Both the position numbers and the translations under genes were made by a program. Below are positions 10,825 to 22,313 of a stretch of DNA of 64,000 nucleotides, one piece after another. The stretch covers positions 5,242,501 to 5,306,500 of the forward strand of contig CM018032.1 in NCBI GenBank assembly GCA_008638375.1. The letters run 5' to 3'. The notes beneath the pieces were generated by a model. It was given only the letters and a program-made list of their open reading frames with translations. It did not search any database and had not been told where the DNA came from. This DNA comes from Nyssa sinensis. Lineage: Eukaryota; Streptophyta; Magnoliopsida; Cornales; Nyssaceae. Within the stretch, counting starts at the first letter, position 1. Every line of letters starts with the position of its first letter.

Positions 10825-11615
10825 AGAGTTTTGCACAAGTCTCGAATCTTTAAAAACCAAGAAGTTTAAAGTTGTGAATGCACGTTATAGGGCAAAAACA
10901 ATCACTACATAACATGGGACATGTGTCAACAACCTAGAAAGCCTTTTGCATACCACATCCAAGAAAATCTAACATAAGACAAATGTCATGATCAACTTCA
11001 ACGCAACAGGAAATACCTCTACTAACCAAAAAACGTGGGGGTGCATGTGATTGATCGTAAAATCATAGACATCCATTATGATTCAGTGCTATAAATCATG
11101 TGAAGTGGACAGCTGAATGGGGATCATGCAAGGCTGGATTAATTGACACCATATTAATACTTGTAAATAGTAAATTAAAAATGGGTTGAAGACCTCTCAT
11201 AAATCATCTCTAAACTTTTAGCCTAACCTTAGTCTAGCATAGTTTAACCATAAGAGTAGCCTTAATTGTAGCTCTTACTACAATTCTACCATGTCTCTCT
11301 CTTACCATCATCCTAGCCTTTAGGAATGGGATCAATCTAAGTCTAGATTTCTTCTGAGTTTTGATGTCCATTAAGAACATCAAAGGGACAAAATTTTGGT
11401 ATTCCCTACTATCAAAGTCTGGAGTCCTCACTATGAATAATTCTTTGAACAAAGATTGAAAGCGAGAAATTATTTTTTCCAAAAAGAGGGTGGGAGTTTA
11501 GTCTAGGAAATGATAAGAGCTTTGAGATAGTGCCACGTAGATTTGGGAGTCTAAGTAAGAATATAGTGTGTTCGAATCTTTTATTAACCAACCACTTATA
11601 AATAGCAAACCCTAT
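10825..11615. other. Intergenic stretch without a recognised gene
   Basis: Nothing coding is supported here. The ORFs present are short and have no recognisable domain. This is the left flank of the SIRE-type element that begins at 11616. Confidence 0.6.
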
Positions 11616-12997
11616 TAAGGGGTCCAATCTATGTCTAGATGTCAAGAATTAGACCTAAAGAGGGGTGAATAGGTCTCAATAGCAAATAAAAATTATTGAT
11701 TTAAATATGTTAAAATTCACTCGCTAGTGGGTGTAATCAAACTCAGTGACATGCAATGATAAATAAACTATAGCAATAATAAATAAAGAAATAGTAAAGA
11801 GATAGAGATAGTGCATCGAATTTGTTGACGAAGAAACTGCCACAAATCAACTGAATCTACTTTGGAAAACCCCGAGGTGCTAACCCATATGTGAATCCAC
11901 TAAAAGAGGTTCAATGCTTACAAACTCTATACAACTCAGACTTAGTCACTCAAACCTTATTTATAATATAAGTTTTCTCAAACTCGAATCCTCAAGTACC
12001 GTCCAAGTGTCTCTACTGCTTTGAACTCCACGAACGGTAACCCAAGTGTAATTGGGAACTCCACGCAACCTTGAACTGTGCCGATTGCACAAACTTGAAA
12101 TACACAAGCTTATACTCCACAAACAATATAGGAAATGAAATTTAGGTTCTTTCTTCAAGGATTTGATCTATGTGTGCAATATGCATATGAAGAAAAATAT
12201 TTTTGAAAAGTTTAGAAACTCTTTTCGATAACAGTCAAAAGTCCCCCCATGAACTAAGGATCAAATCCTTATATAGGATAGGTTTTGGAAAAAAAATCAC
12301 ACTATTTAAATCCAATTAGAAAACTAATCTACATAACATTCGTTCCCACGAATTGTGTATTTGTTCACACGAACCTCAAATTCATTCGAACAAACTATCG
12401 AACGAATGTGATTTCGAAGCTACTAAAAAATTCTTTGGATCATTCGTTCAAATTAATATCTCATGAATGGGTTTCTGAAAAATTTGTCTGGTTGAAAAAT
12501 CAAATGAAAATTTAAAAATATATACGAAAAACATATTAGAATATTCATGCAAACGAATTCATGATTCGTTCGAACAAATATTGTGAAAAACTTCATTATT
12601 TTCAGTTTTATGTCAATGAAGTATAATAGCCCACTTTGTCAAATAATCTTTAAATACTAGGCATAGTCAAGTAAGCTACTCTTATTTATTGAACCATCTT
12701 CACTGTATACTTTCACATATTAAAATTGTAAATCAAACTAAATGCATGAGTGTGTGTGTGTGTGTGTGTGAGATAGATCCAATTCAAACTCACCAAGGCT
12801 TACCAATCCTTCGCCACATGAATATGAGAGAGTCATGTAGAAATAAGATAACCTTTAACTAGAAACAGACACGTTCTTTAATGATCACAAGGCTTAAGGA
12901 CTCTGGGACTCTAAACTCAATAATTTAGTGAGCTTTACAACTCAAAGATAGTTTTGTCTCACAGATTAATCAATACTTATAATGAATAGTCCTAACA
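11616..12997 (-). repeat. 3' LTR of the SIRE-type element
   Basis: The first 285 bp match 21187-21466. The end is placed at CCTAACA just before the polypurine-tract complement AATTCCCCCTTTGG. The start reads TA where TG is expected. Its middle (12340-12580) is rich in decayed copies of the palindrome TTCGAA in the context ATTCGTTCGAACAAA. A (TG)n microsatellite lies at 12751-12770. The inner limit is inferred from the polypurine tract. Confidence 0.75.
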
Positions 12998-13012
12998 AAT
13001 TCCCCCTTTGGC
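12998..13012 (-). promoter_or_regulatory. Polypurine tract of the SIRE-type element
   Basis: AATTCCCCCTTTGG on the + strand is a purine tract on the element strand, directly beside the 3' LTR. Similar tracts recur at 13309-13320 (TCTCCCCCTTTTG) and 15546-15556 (AACTCCCCCTTAA), the latter at the junction between pol and the extra ORF region. Confidence 0.55.
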
Positions 13013-13479
13013 AATCCATGACAAAACTCAACACGAGAACAAATAAAACTAGACACCCACAAGTAAACCCCAAAACCTGAAAGAAAATATTTACATGAGA
13101 TTTATAATCTAATGACTTGTGAAAGCTACTCTCAATAGCATAATTGATTAGCTTGTGTTTCTGCAAAACAACCACTACAATATACCTGTGAAAAGCATCG
13201 TATGATTAATGATAAAAGTCCGATAGATATAGAGCAATAAAAAGAAGCACAATCATGTAGATGAGTATCAAATCAAAAAAAAATATGCACCCCTCTCCCT
13301 ATCACCAAGATCTCCCCCTTTTGTCATGAAATGACAAAGAATATCAATAAATAAATAGGATATGATATAGAAACAAAATATCAGTCAAGACAAAATATAG
13401 ACAGTGACAAAGTTTGGAGCAAAAGTTATAAGAGTAAATAGTCAATACATAAATATCCTCACTATATGATCACTCAAGC

Positions 13480-14783
13480 ACTCAAGCAATAGAGGTATCA
13501 GGGGTGAAGTCTCCATCATCACCATCAACATCATCATTCTCATCATCAGGAAAGAGAGAGTGTGGGTCAATGGCCATCCCAGATAAACTGGCAACAAACT
13601 AGTCCTGATGCTCATAAATAGCCTGAATGTGAGTGCGTTGTGTACACAGTTCTTATAGCACAGGTATAAAGAAATCCATCTACAGTCTTTGAAAATACTC
13701 CTCTAAATCACCTCGAGTGATTGGAGAAGGAGTACTGCATGAAAACGCACCTGGATCAGGATAAAATAGACGAGGTGGAGAAGGATCTCAACGATATTAA
13801 GGATGCATTTGATCTGCTAGAAAATCCTCATCAGGAACTACTCCACCACCCTTAGCAGCATTAGCCTCCATATCCTCAGTAGCATCTGCAGCAGTTGGGC
13901 TAACATGACGCTCATTCTGCATCAATGTGCGCTGGTAAATGGCCTAGACAATTCCCTTACTATATCAGAGGTGTAGATCGAAACTCCCTGGTCGACACAA
14001 ATCCTAATGATGACACTACTAAAAGGAAGAATAGCAGTACGTCGACCTATGATAGCACCATCAATGGTAGAGAATATGACATATGCCCCATCAATAGGAA
14101 CTCTAGTGGCAATGACATACAATAAAGTAAAGTGAGATAGAGTCAAGGTATTATTATAATTCACTAGGGATAAATCATACAAGATCGCTAGCTTAAGAAA
14201 GTTGTAGTTATCAGAAAGAAGACCTTGTGATAGACGAGTACCTATGACCTGAAATACATCTAACCTATCAGGACAGAGTGCTTTAGTTAGGACCTCCTCC
14301 TTAGGTGTAGCACCCGGAGCATAAGGAAAACCAAGCTAATCTTCCCTAGGAATGCCAAGTGTCTTAACTATAAGCGCAGGCGTAAGGAAAACCAAGCTAA
14401 TCTTCCTTAGGAATGCCAAGTGTCTTAACTATAAGCGCAGGCGTAAGATCAAAAGAAATGCCACGCACAAAGGCCCTAGTGGTGACCCAATCATGAAAAG
14501 TCTCCAAGTTCGCGTAGAACTCGTGAACTAAAGGCTCGTCAACAGGACTGATGATAGATAACAAGAGAAGCCACCCTCGAGCAAAAAATTGACGAAATGC
14601 CAGGGTCCCATCAATTTGGTCTAACCATACATACTACTTAGGTCAAAACTCACGACCTTATATAACAGGGCAACAAGTTCGAGCAGTAGCTAACCTATAC
14701 AAAAGAGGATTCCTTAGTCGAGGAACATGAGAAATGGCAAATGAAAACCGATCCTCTGTAGCAAGATGTCGATAGGGTGCCAT
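13480..14783 (-). pseudogene. Extra ORF downstream of pol (putative plant transposon domain)
   Basis: This region sits between pol and the 3' LTR, where SIRE elements carry an envelope-like ORF. A plausible start is ATG 14783 (MAPYRHLATEDRFSF). Downstream come RQFFARGW, LVHEFYANL and AFVRGISFDLTPALIVKTLG, the signature of the 'putative plant transposon protein' domain. An 86-codon open block follows (14182-13922). The tail is acidic (DDENDDVDGDDGDF near 13520). A 61-bp tandem duplication at 14324-14445 shifts the frame, and stops are present. The domain name is from recognition. No membrane-fusion features of a real envelope protein are evident. Confidence 0.65.
14324..14445. repeat. 61-bp tandem duplication
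   Basis: Two head-to-tail copies (start GGAAAACCAAGCTAATCTTC at 14325 and again at 14386) differ at one visible base. Because 61 is not a multiple of three, the duplication frameshifts the ORF it lies in. It must be later than the loss of selection on that ORF or the cause of it. Confidence 0.9.
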
Positions 14784-15129
14784 AATGAACTTGAAAAAAT
14801 GTCCTAAGTGCGGCTTTAAGTTCAAAAACTGTAGTAACAGTTTCAAACTAACCCTATAATCTAACAAAAATAAGAAGTGAACTAAAAGGAAAAAAAAATG
14901 GAGAAAACTTACCGTACACCGCAGAAAAGACGTCAAATGCTGAAACCAATCGGTAAAGACAAAGCCTAGACTAAGAGCAGTGATCTAACAGAAGCGAAAA
15001 TAGGAATCTCTAAAACCTAAGATCAATATAAGTGAGACAAGATAAAAAAAAAAAAAAAATCAAGAGAGAAAAAAAGAAAGAAACTGATGAAGAATTATGA
15101 AATCACGCACTCTGTGATTTTTGAACTTC

Positions 15130-15235
15130 TCCAGGATTTGTTCGAACGAACGAGGTTTTTGTGCTCAATAATTAATGCACTTTCGTTCAAACAAGTCCTC
15201 AATTCATTCGAACAAATATTCTAGAAGCGAAAAAT
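15130..15235. repeat. TTCGAA-palindrome cluster
   Basis: Sequences such as TTTGTTCGAACGAACGAGG and ATTCATTCGAACAAATATT repeat the same palindromic theme seen in the 3' LTR at 12340-12580, but here in the internal region between pol and the extra ORF. Confidence 0.5.
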
Positions 15236-16089
15236 GATCAAAAGAAAAATCAAATATCCCTTTTTTAAAAAAAAAAACTTATTTGCTGGAATTAATCACA
15301 ATAAGTCCAATAACTCAATGATAAGTGGTCTGAATATCTCTTTATGCATAGTAAAATCATAAGACACTAAAATGTATGTAAATAATTCAACCTCATCTTC
15401 TTATAAAAATGCGAATAATTTGACTAATCTCATGAAATTGAGTTTGTCTCAAAAACTTCAAAACAACGTTGAATGATTTATCAATCAATAAGCACAAACA
15501 ACTATAATGAATTACTTTTGGATGACATGATCAAAAGAATTTATTCAAACTCCCCCTTAATGTATTCATGAAGAACATTGAACTTTGTTTAACTTAAATT
15601 CTTTAGCATTCATCAAGGTGGCTTTCACATAAATTAGGTAGGCAGCTCTTTTTAAAGGTACACCCCTTTGCTAACATTCACACTATTCTATAGGTAGCCA
15701 TTTCCTTGGCAAATAAAAAGAAAAACTTTCATGCACATCGGTGTTGAGAATAAAATATTAACTCGTAGTCATCAGATAAACATTCTTCTAGCTATGTAAT
15801 TATTGAAAGATAAACATAAAACTGTCATAACCCATTATCTCAACAAATTTAGTCTCATATGAAAAGTGTGAATGAGATCAACAACAATTGAACAATTTAA
15901 ATGCATTCAAGTACTCATGACAATGCATGAACAACTAGCAATATGAAAAACAGAAATCAAAGTCTCTTTGTCATCAAAATAAAAGTTTCCCCTTTTTTTA
16001 TATTTTGTAAAAGAAAAACCAAAAAAAAAAAGGGATACAAAAAAAAACAACTAAACTAAGAAAAGAGATGAATCATCAATTGATAGAAC

Positions 16090-19000
16090 AAATACTTATA
16101 GACTTCCTAAGGTTCTCAAACCTAAGACTATCTAAAGGTTTTGTGAAAATATCACCAAGTTGAAGGTTAGATGGGATAATTTAAAGATATGACATTATTT
16201 TCAAAAAGTTCTCTTATGAAATGATGTCTAATGTCAATATGCTTAGTCTTAGAACGTTGAACATGATTTTTTGAGAGATTTATTCTACTCGATTTATCGC
16301 AATATACTGTCATAGTATCAACAAGTATCCCATAATCCTTAAACATTTGCTTTATCTACAAAAGTTGAGCACAACAACTACCTACAACAATATACTTTGC
16401 CTTAGCTGTGCAAAGAGAAATTGAATTCTGCTTTTTACAATGCCAAGATACTAAGGAATTTCCTAAATAGAAGCAACTATTGAAAGTACTCTTCCGATCA
16501 TCAACATTTCCAGCCTAATCTACATCAAAATATGCTACTAAAGTAGCATTGGTCTTAATGGAATACCAAATTCCATACTCTAGAGTTGCATTAACATATC
16601 TAATAACCTATTTTAATGCAATCAAATGAGACTCTTTAGGTTTAGACCGAAACCGTGCAGAAACACCAATACTAAAGGCAATATTAGGTCTACTAGAAGT
16701 GAGATATAGTAAACTACCTATCATACTCCTATACATTATCGGATCTACATCTTTGCCTATTGTGTCACTACTAAGCTTTGTACTAGTGCTCATAGGAGTT
16801 CTAACATGCTTATCATTTTTCAAATTAAATTTCTTTACTAATTCCTTAGCATATTTTGATTGAGAAATAAAAATCCCATCTCTCATCTGTTTAACTTGGA
16901 GTCTTAAGAAAAAATCTAGTTTACCAATCATGCACATTTCAAAACCTACTTTCATCTCTTTAGCAAACTCATGAGTATGTTTAGTGCAAGTGGAACCAAA
17001 AACTATGTCATCAACATAGACTTGTGCAATCACAAAGTCCTTACCATCCATCCTCACAAACATAGTATTATTAGCTCCTTTTCTTGAAAACCTTCTTCAA
17101 GAAAATATAAAGATAGCATATCATACCAAGCCCTAGGAGCTTGCTTTAAACCATACAAGGCTTTCTTAAGTCGATAAACATGACTATGACTTTGTGGATC
17201 CTCAAACCCCTTGGGTTGTTCCACATAAACTTCCTCTCTAAGAATGCCATGTAGGAAAGCACTCTTAATATCCATTTGATAAAGCTTGAATTTCAAATGA
17301 TATGCAATGGCTAGAAGTAGTCTCACACTTTCTAGTCTAACAACTGGAGTAAAAGTCTCATCAAAGTCTATCTACTCAACTTGGGTATAACCTTGAACAA
17401 CCAACCTAACTTTGTTTCTAACAATGACACCATGTTCATCTAATTTATTCTAAAAAATCCACTTGGTGCCAATGACATTATTATCTTTAGGCCTTGAGAA
17501 CTATTCCCAAATATCAAGCTTTTTGAAGTAAAGTAACTCTTCTTGCCTAGCAATAATCCAATCATCAAGAAGGAGAGCTTCTTTCACATTCTTGAGTTCT
17601 ATTTGAGAAGTGAAGCAATGAAAACTCAATTCACTCTCAATTTGAGCTCTTGTCTTGATCCTATTCTTAGGATTTCCTATTATATTAGAGAGATCATGAA
17701 CTTTTTCAATCCAAGTTGAAACATTTTTCTCACTAGTAGATGAAGTACTCTCTTCATCTATTAACCCTTTATCCTCATTATCTAAAATAGGTTCATCAAG
17801 AATAATAAGGTCATCCAAATTTCCTAAGGTATTTACTTTTTCCAAGTCATCAATTACAACATTGATTGACTCCATAATAGTTAAACTTCTAAGATTATAA
17901 ACTTTATAAGCTCTACTATTGGTAGAATAACATAAAAAGATACCATCATCACTCCTTTGATCAAATTTCCCTAAGATCTCTCAATCTCTTAAAATATAGA
18001 AATGACTACCAAAGACTTTGAAATACTTAAGGCTAGGTTTCTTACTGGTCCACAACTCATACGGAGTCTGACTTAAACCTGGTCTAAGATAAATCCTATT
18101 GATTATGTGACAAGTCGTACTAACAACTTCAGCCCAAAACTTTCTAGAAACAGTCTTTCCAAAGAGCATGGCTCTTGCTTTCTCTTGAATGACTCTACTT
18201 TTTTCTCTCAACCACCCCATTCTATTGAGGTGTCTTGGGAGCTGAAAACTCATATTTTATGCCTAGGTTATCACAATAATCAGTGACAGGGGTTTTTTTA
18301 AATTTAGTACCATGATTGCTTCTTACCCTCGCAATTGTGTAACTTTTCTCATTTTGGGTTCTCTAGCTAATCCTATTGACAACATTAAACACATAAGACT
18401 TTTCTCTAAGAAAATCTACAAAAAAAAGTATCGAGAAAAATCATCTACTATAACTAGGATGTATATCCCACCTTCAAGACTCTCAGTTCTAGTATGACTC
18501 ATCAAATCTGTATGGATTAGTTCCAATGGCCTTGAGGTTGATAAGGAGGAAGAATTTTTATGTGATACTCTAGTTTTCTTAGCTTTTTGACACGTACCAC
18601 ATACACCTATAGATGTTTTACCTAGTTTTGGTAATCCAAGGACTAGATCTTTATTTCACAGGATCTTCAAATCTTTAGAGTTCAAATGACCTAGTTTCTC
18701 ATGCCACAAGTTGCAGCTCTCAACCTTAGCACTATTACATATGATAGTAGGATTTGATATTATTCCATAGCAATTATCAATTGCCCTAATCTCTTGCAAT
18801 ACACATCTACCTTTTATGTCAAAAACTCTATACTCCTTTTTAGAGAAATGAACTGCAAGACGATCATCACACAACTAACTTATGCTAATCAAGTTGGCTT
18901 TTAGACCAACAACATATAGAACATTTTCTAGTTTAGGAAAACCTTCAAGAAGAATTGAACCCTTTTCTAACACACTAGATTTACCACCATCACCAAAAAT

Positions 19001-19140
19001 GAAAACCCCATCATTATAATTCTCCAAATGAGAAAATAGAGACTTGTCTCCGGTCATGTGCCTTGAACACCTACTATCAAAATACCATTGAGTGATATTT
19101 TGAGCACTCAAAGTAGTGTGAATAACAAAACAATTCAACC
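16090..19140 (-). pseudogene. SIRE-type pol: protease, integrase, RT, RNase H
   Basis: Pieces in order are: protease WYFDSRCSRHMTG at 19138-18875, where the catalytic DSG reads DSR; the integrase zinc finger start WHEKLGHLNSKDL near 18670; the integrase core end at 18253-17981 (GWLREKSRVIQEKARAMLFG); a linker at 17875-17501; RT at 17326-17054 (MDIKSAFLHGILREEVYVEQ) and 17063-16608 (VDDIVFGST, FISQSKYAKELV); and RNase H remnants to about 16090 (CKKQNSISLCTAKAKYI and RSKTKHIDIRHHFIRE). Each junction carries stops or frameshifts. Confidence 0.85.
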
Positions 19141-19369
19141 TATCTTTTCTAACCTATACTTGTCTGAATTTCCTAATATGAATCTTGTTATCATTAGTTC
19201 TGATCTTAGAATTATTTTGTGACCTTGAGTAATTAGTCATGTTATTGACTTTTTGAGCTAAACTCTGAGATTTCTGAACTAAGATATTCAGTTGTTGCTT
19301 CATGATTAACAATTCAGATTTTGACACATTAGAAATTTGGTAATATTTATCTTTCCTAGCCTCTTTACA

Positions 19370-21134
19370 ATATTGCCTTATATGTCATTCTACCTCGCAA
19401 TAATTACAATACCATGAATTTGATTGAGTATAACTAGAGGCATTTTAGCAAGAGACACAAACTTTACTGGCATTAGAGGAGCCTTTTAAAATTGATTGGA
19501 CATTGTGGGTTTTTTATAATCATGAAAGGTATAATAACCCAGACCAACCTTGTTACTTTTGAAAGTGACAATGTTTAACATTTTTCCTAATTTATTAGAC
19601 CTATCTTCAAGAGTAACCTTAACTTCCTTAGCCTTTTTAAGTTTGACTTCACTATTATGAATTCTATGTTGGAGATCAGTATTTTATGATTGATAGAGAC
19701 AAGCTTCTTCTTCAAATTATCAATCTCCAAATCTAAGTAATTTCTCTCAATCTCAACTTCATTCAACCTCTCATGAAGAGTAGCTCGATAAGCATTGAGC
19801 TGGCTAATAAGAGTTTCACTTTCAATATTAGCACTCTTCTCTTTTTCAACTAGTTTTAATTTAATGGCAAGCTTGAGATTAACTTTCTTGAGTTTAAGTG
19901 ATTCTTTATACAATTGATCATAAGTTGCATGTATATTATGATCAATTTCACAATCATTTTCACTTTTTGAAGAATCTTCACCATCAAAATCTTTTTCACT
20001 AAAAACATGGGTTAGAGAAATCTTAGGGATATTAGTAGTGACAGTGAAAGCTAAGAATTGTTGTTCTTTTTCTACTTCATCATTACCTTTACTCTTCTCA
20101 TTCTTTTCATTATTATCATCGATCAAGGTTGAGGTCATTGCCCTAGAATTAATGTTCCCTTTATTTTTTTTGTTGGGACAATCTACTGCGATGCGACTAT
20201 AACTATGGTAACCATAACATTCTATGGGAGATAGACCAGATGATTGGTTTGAGGCTTTTCTCCTATCACTATTAGAGGTTGATTTGCCTCTTGAGTTGTT
20301 TGAGAATGAATTATACTTCCTAGAATAACTTCCTTGATTGGATGAATTAGTTTTCGTACCTTTAAGGAATCTATTGAATCTTTTGAAAAATAGGGCTAGG
20401 TCATCATCATTAAGAGGTACAGACTCAGTGTCTTGGTCCTATTCAGATTTTTCTTGAACAGATTTCAAGGCTATACTTTTCTATCTCCTATTTTGTTTAC
20501 AATTCAACTCATAGGTCTGGAGTGAACCTACCAACTCATTAACTCTCATAGAGTCAACATTTTTGCTTTCTTCTATAGTAGTGACTTTTGATTGAAATCT
20601 TCTAGGTAGAGATCTCAATAATTTGTGCACAATTTTGTGCTCCTCAATCATTTCTCCAAGATTAAAAGAAAAATTTACAACATCACTTAGTTTTGCATAA
20701 AAATCATCAAATGATTTAGACTCATCCATTTTAAGTAATTTAAACTTAGAGATCAACATTTGAAATTTGGACCTCTTAATAGCAGTAGTACATTCATGAG
20801 TATTCTGTAGGATTCCCCAAACATCCTTAGATGTCTCACATGTCATGATACGCCTAACACATCAGCACTAACAACATTGAAAATTACATTCAACCATTTA
20901 GTATTATAACCACTTATTCTAAATTTTAGTTCATTCCATTCAATTCCTAGTTTAAGTTCAATTGGTTTTTCAGCAGTAGCTACAGTGGTGGGATGGGTCC
21001 AACCATTAAAAATAGTCAACCAGACATGTTCATCAAGATCTAAGGAATGCCTTCATCTTAACTTTCCAATATGCATAATTAGTACCATCAAATAATGGAA
21101 GACTAGATATGGAACCTCCTTCACGATCATCCAT
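19370..21134 (-). pseudogene. SIRE-type gag
   Basis: Gag starts at ATG 21134 (MDDREGGSISSLPLFDGTNY). It frameshifts after AFLRS, then resumes with the UBN2 gag domain at 20846-20481 (MTCETSKDVWGILQ, LLRSLPRRFQSKVTTIEES). A first zinc knuckle near 20170-20220 has lost a Cys (Tyr instead) and the His (Arg instead). A coiled-coil segment rich in Lys/Glu/Leu lies at 20138-19587. A second knuckle near 19385-19420 keeps CNYC and HIRQYC but contains a stop. Confidence 0.8.
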
Positions 21135-21170
21135 CTAAAAAAATATAAGATCAATCTAATACCTCAGATT

Positions 21171-21183
21171 GGCTTTGATACCA
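21171..21183 (-). promoter_or_regulatory. Primer binding site of the SIRE-type element
   Basis: The complement TGGTATCAAAGCC is an initiator tRNA-Met type site, 3 bases inside the 5' LTR start at 21187. Confidence 0.8.
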
Positions 21184-21186
21184 TTT

Positions 21187-21466
21187 TGAGGGGTCCAATC
21201 TATGTCTAGATGTCAAGAATTAGACCTAAAGGGGGGGTGAATAAGTCTCAATAGCAAATAAAAATTATTTCTTTAATAATGTTAAAATTCACTTACTAGT
21301 GGGTGAATCAAATTCAGTGACATGTAATGATAAACTATAGTAATAATAAATAAAGTAATAGTAGAGATAAAGATAATGCACCAAATTTGTTTAACGAGAA
21401 AATTGTCACAGATCAACTGAATCTGCTTTGAAAAACCTCGGGGTGTTGACCCATATGTGAATCCAC
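21187..21466 (-). repeat. Truncated 5' LTR of the SIRE-type element
   Basis: It starts TGAGGGGTCC and matches 11616-11900 with several small indels. Homology ends abruptly at AATCCAC (21466), where the flanking sequence with a possible exon begins. About 1.1 kb of LTR is missing, so the flank was probably brought here by deletion. Confidence 0.8.
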
Positions 21467-21482
21467 CAGTAACTCCCCTTAC

Positions 21483-21584
21483 CACTGGTTGGGCTAACTC
21501 CATCATGTCTTCATCCTCTGCTTGTAGATGAAACAAAAGCAGTAGTAGCACCACCACTATATCCACAGGTCTCGACTTATTCAT
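21483..21584 (-). CDS. Possible orphan first exon: signal peptide plus splice donor
   Basis: Read on the minus strand, ATG 21584 opens MNKSRPVDIVVVLLLLLFHL, a textbook signal peptide (short basic start, long hydrophobic core). An acidic stretch QAEDEDMMELAQPV follows. At 21482 comes a consensus donor (GTG|GTAAGG), giving a 34-codon phase-0 exon. A TATA box lies about 170 bases upstream. The sequence directly beyond the donor is the truncated LTR, so the remainder of the gene is deleted or lies beyond the retrotransposon. I do not recognise the family. It could be chance, but the combination is better than expected of random DNA. Confidence 0.4.
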
Positions 21585-21751
21585 AACAAAACTTTGATGT
21601 TTTATGCTTTACTTTCCTGTTTGGTGTGTTAACCACAGTTGGGGTGATGTCGTTTTTAAAATGGTTGTAGGTTGGTAATTTAAAAGATAGTCATTTTGGC
21701 TTCATTTTTTGTCGATTTCTTATAGGTAGCCTTATTATTTTTGTTGTTGTT

Positions 21752-21761
21752 GTATATATAG
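21752..21761 (-). promoter_or_regulatory. TATA box upstream of the orphan exon
   Basis: On the minus strand CTATATATAC precedes the candidate start codon by about 170 bases, leaving a leader of roughly 140 bases without other ATG problems noted. It is supporting evidence for the exon at 21483-21584. Confidence 0.4.
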
Positions 21762-21770
21762 GGTTATATT

Positions 21771-22313
21771 TAGTAAAATACCTGTGGAAGTGCTTTAATC
21801 TCCTACTTCTATTTTATATAAAGTAAAAACAATATTATGAAACTTTTGGATCTTATTAATAAATGATGATAATCAAATTTTTTACTCTCATACATTATAC
21901 TTCAAGTATTTTGGTTTTTGGTGACTTTGTATTATGTTAATTTTCAATGAAACATTATTACTTTGCATATGGAGCTAGAATTGACTAGCTATAGTGAACT
22001 CAACCTTTTGATGAACTCAATTAATTTTTTCAGTGCATCAAGTTTTGGTAGTTTTTTTTTTTTATACAATGTTTGCAATCTATATTCCATTTTCAGCTGT
22101 TGGGGGATTTTTGGTAGTTTGAACTTTTCCAAATTTTATAACTGTAGATCAATTTATTTTTTTGGAAATATTTTGAGTTAGGGGATTTTGGGTAGTTTGA
22201 ATTTTTTTAGATTTCATAATTGTAAATCAATGTATTTTTTAGAAAATATTGTTAAGTTTTAAATTTTAAGACTTTAATTTCAAATAGTAATGTAGAGGGT
22301 GACTGTTTCTTAA
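21771..22313. repeat. Direct repeat A, left copy
   Basis: It matches 23944-24635 over its whole length (shared AAAGTAAAAACAA, TTTTGGATCTTATTAA, TTCCAAATTTTATAACTGT). It holds an internal tandem duplication of about 78 bp (22104-22260, the GGGGATTTTGGTAGTTTGAA block twice), present in both copies. It lacks about 130 bp found in the right copy. Confidence 0.85.

Larger units (their letters stand above)
11616..21466 (-). mobile_element. Decayed SIRE-type Ty1/copia retrotransposon
   Basis: About 9.85 kb lie on the minus strand in the order truncated 5' LTR (21187-21466), primer site, gag with UBN2 domain and coiled coil, zinc knuckles, protease, integrase, RT, RNase H, then a long extra ORF region and a 1.38-kb 3' LTR. 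Integrase-before-RT order marks Ty1/copia. The wording of RT (YVDD in VYVDDIVFGST, VEQPKGFEDPQSHSHVYRLK) and the additional 3' ORF mark the SIRE/Maximus lineage. Many stops, frameshifts and lost catalytic residues make it dead. Only about 280 bp of the 5' LTR remains. Confidence 0.88.

Noticed and set aside
11234..11645. Minus-strand ORFs of 77-82 codons left of the SIRE element
   Set aside because: They were considered as missing exons of the orphan gene at 21483. There are no acceptor sites in phase that I trust and no recognisable domain.
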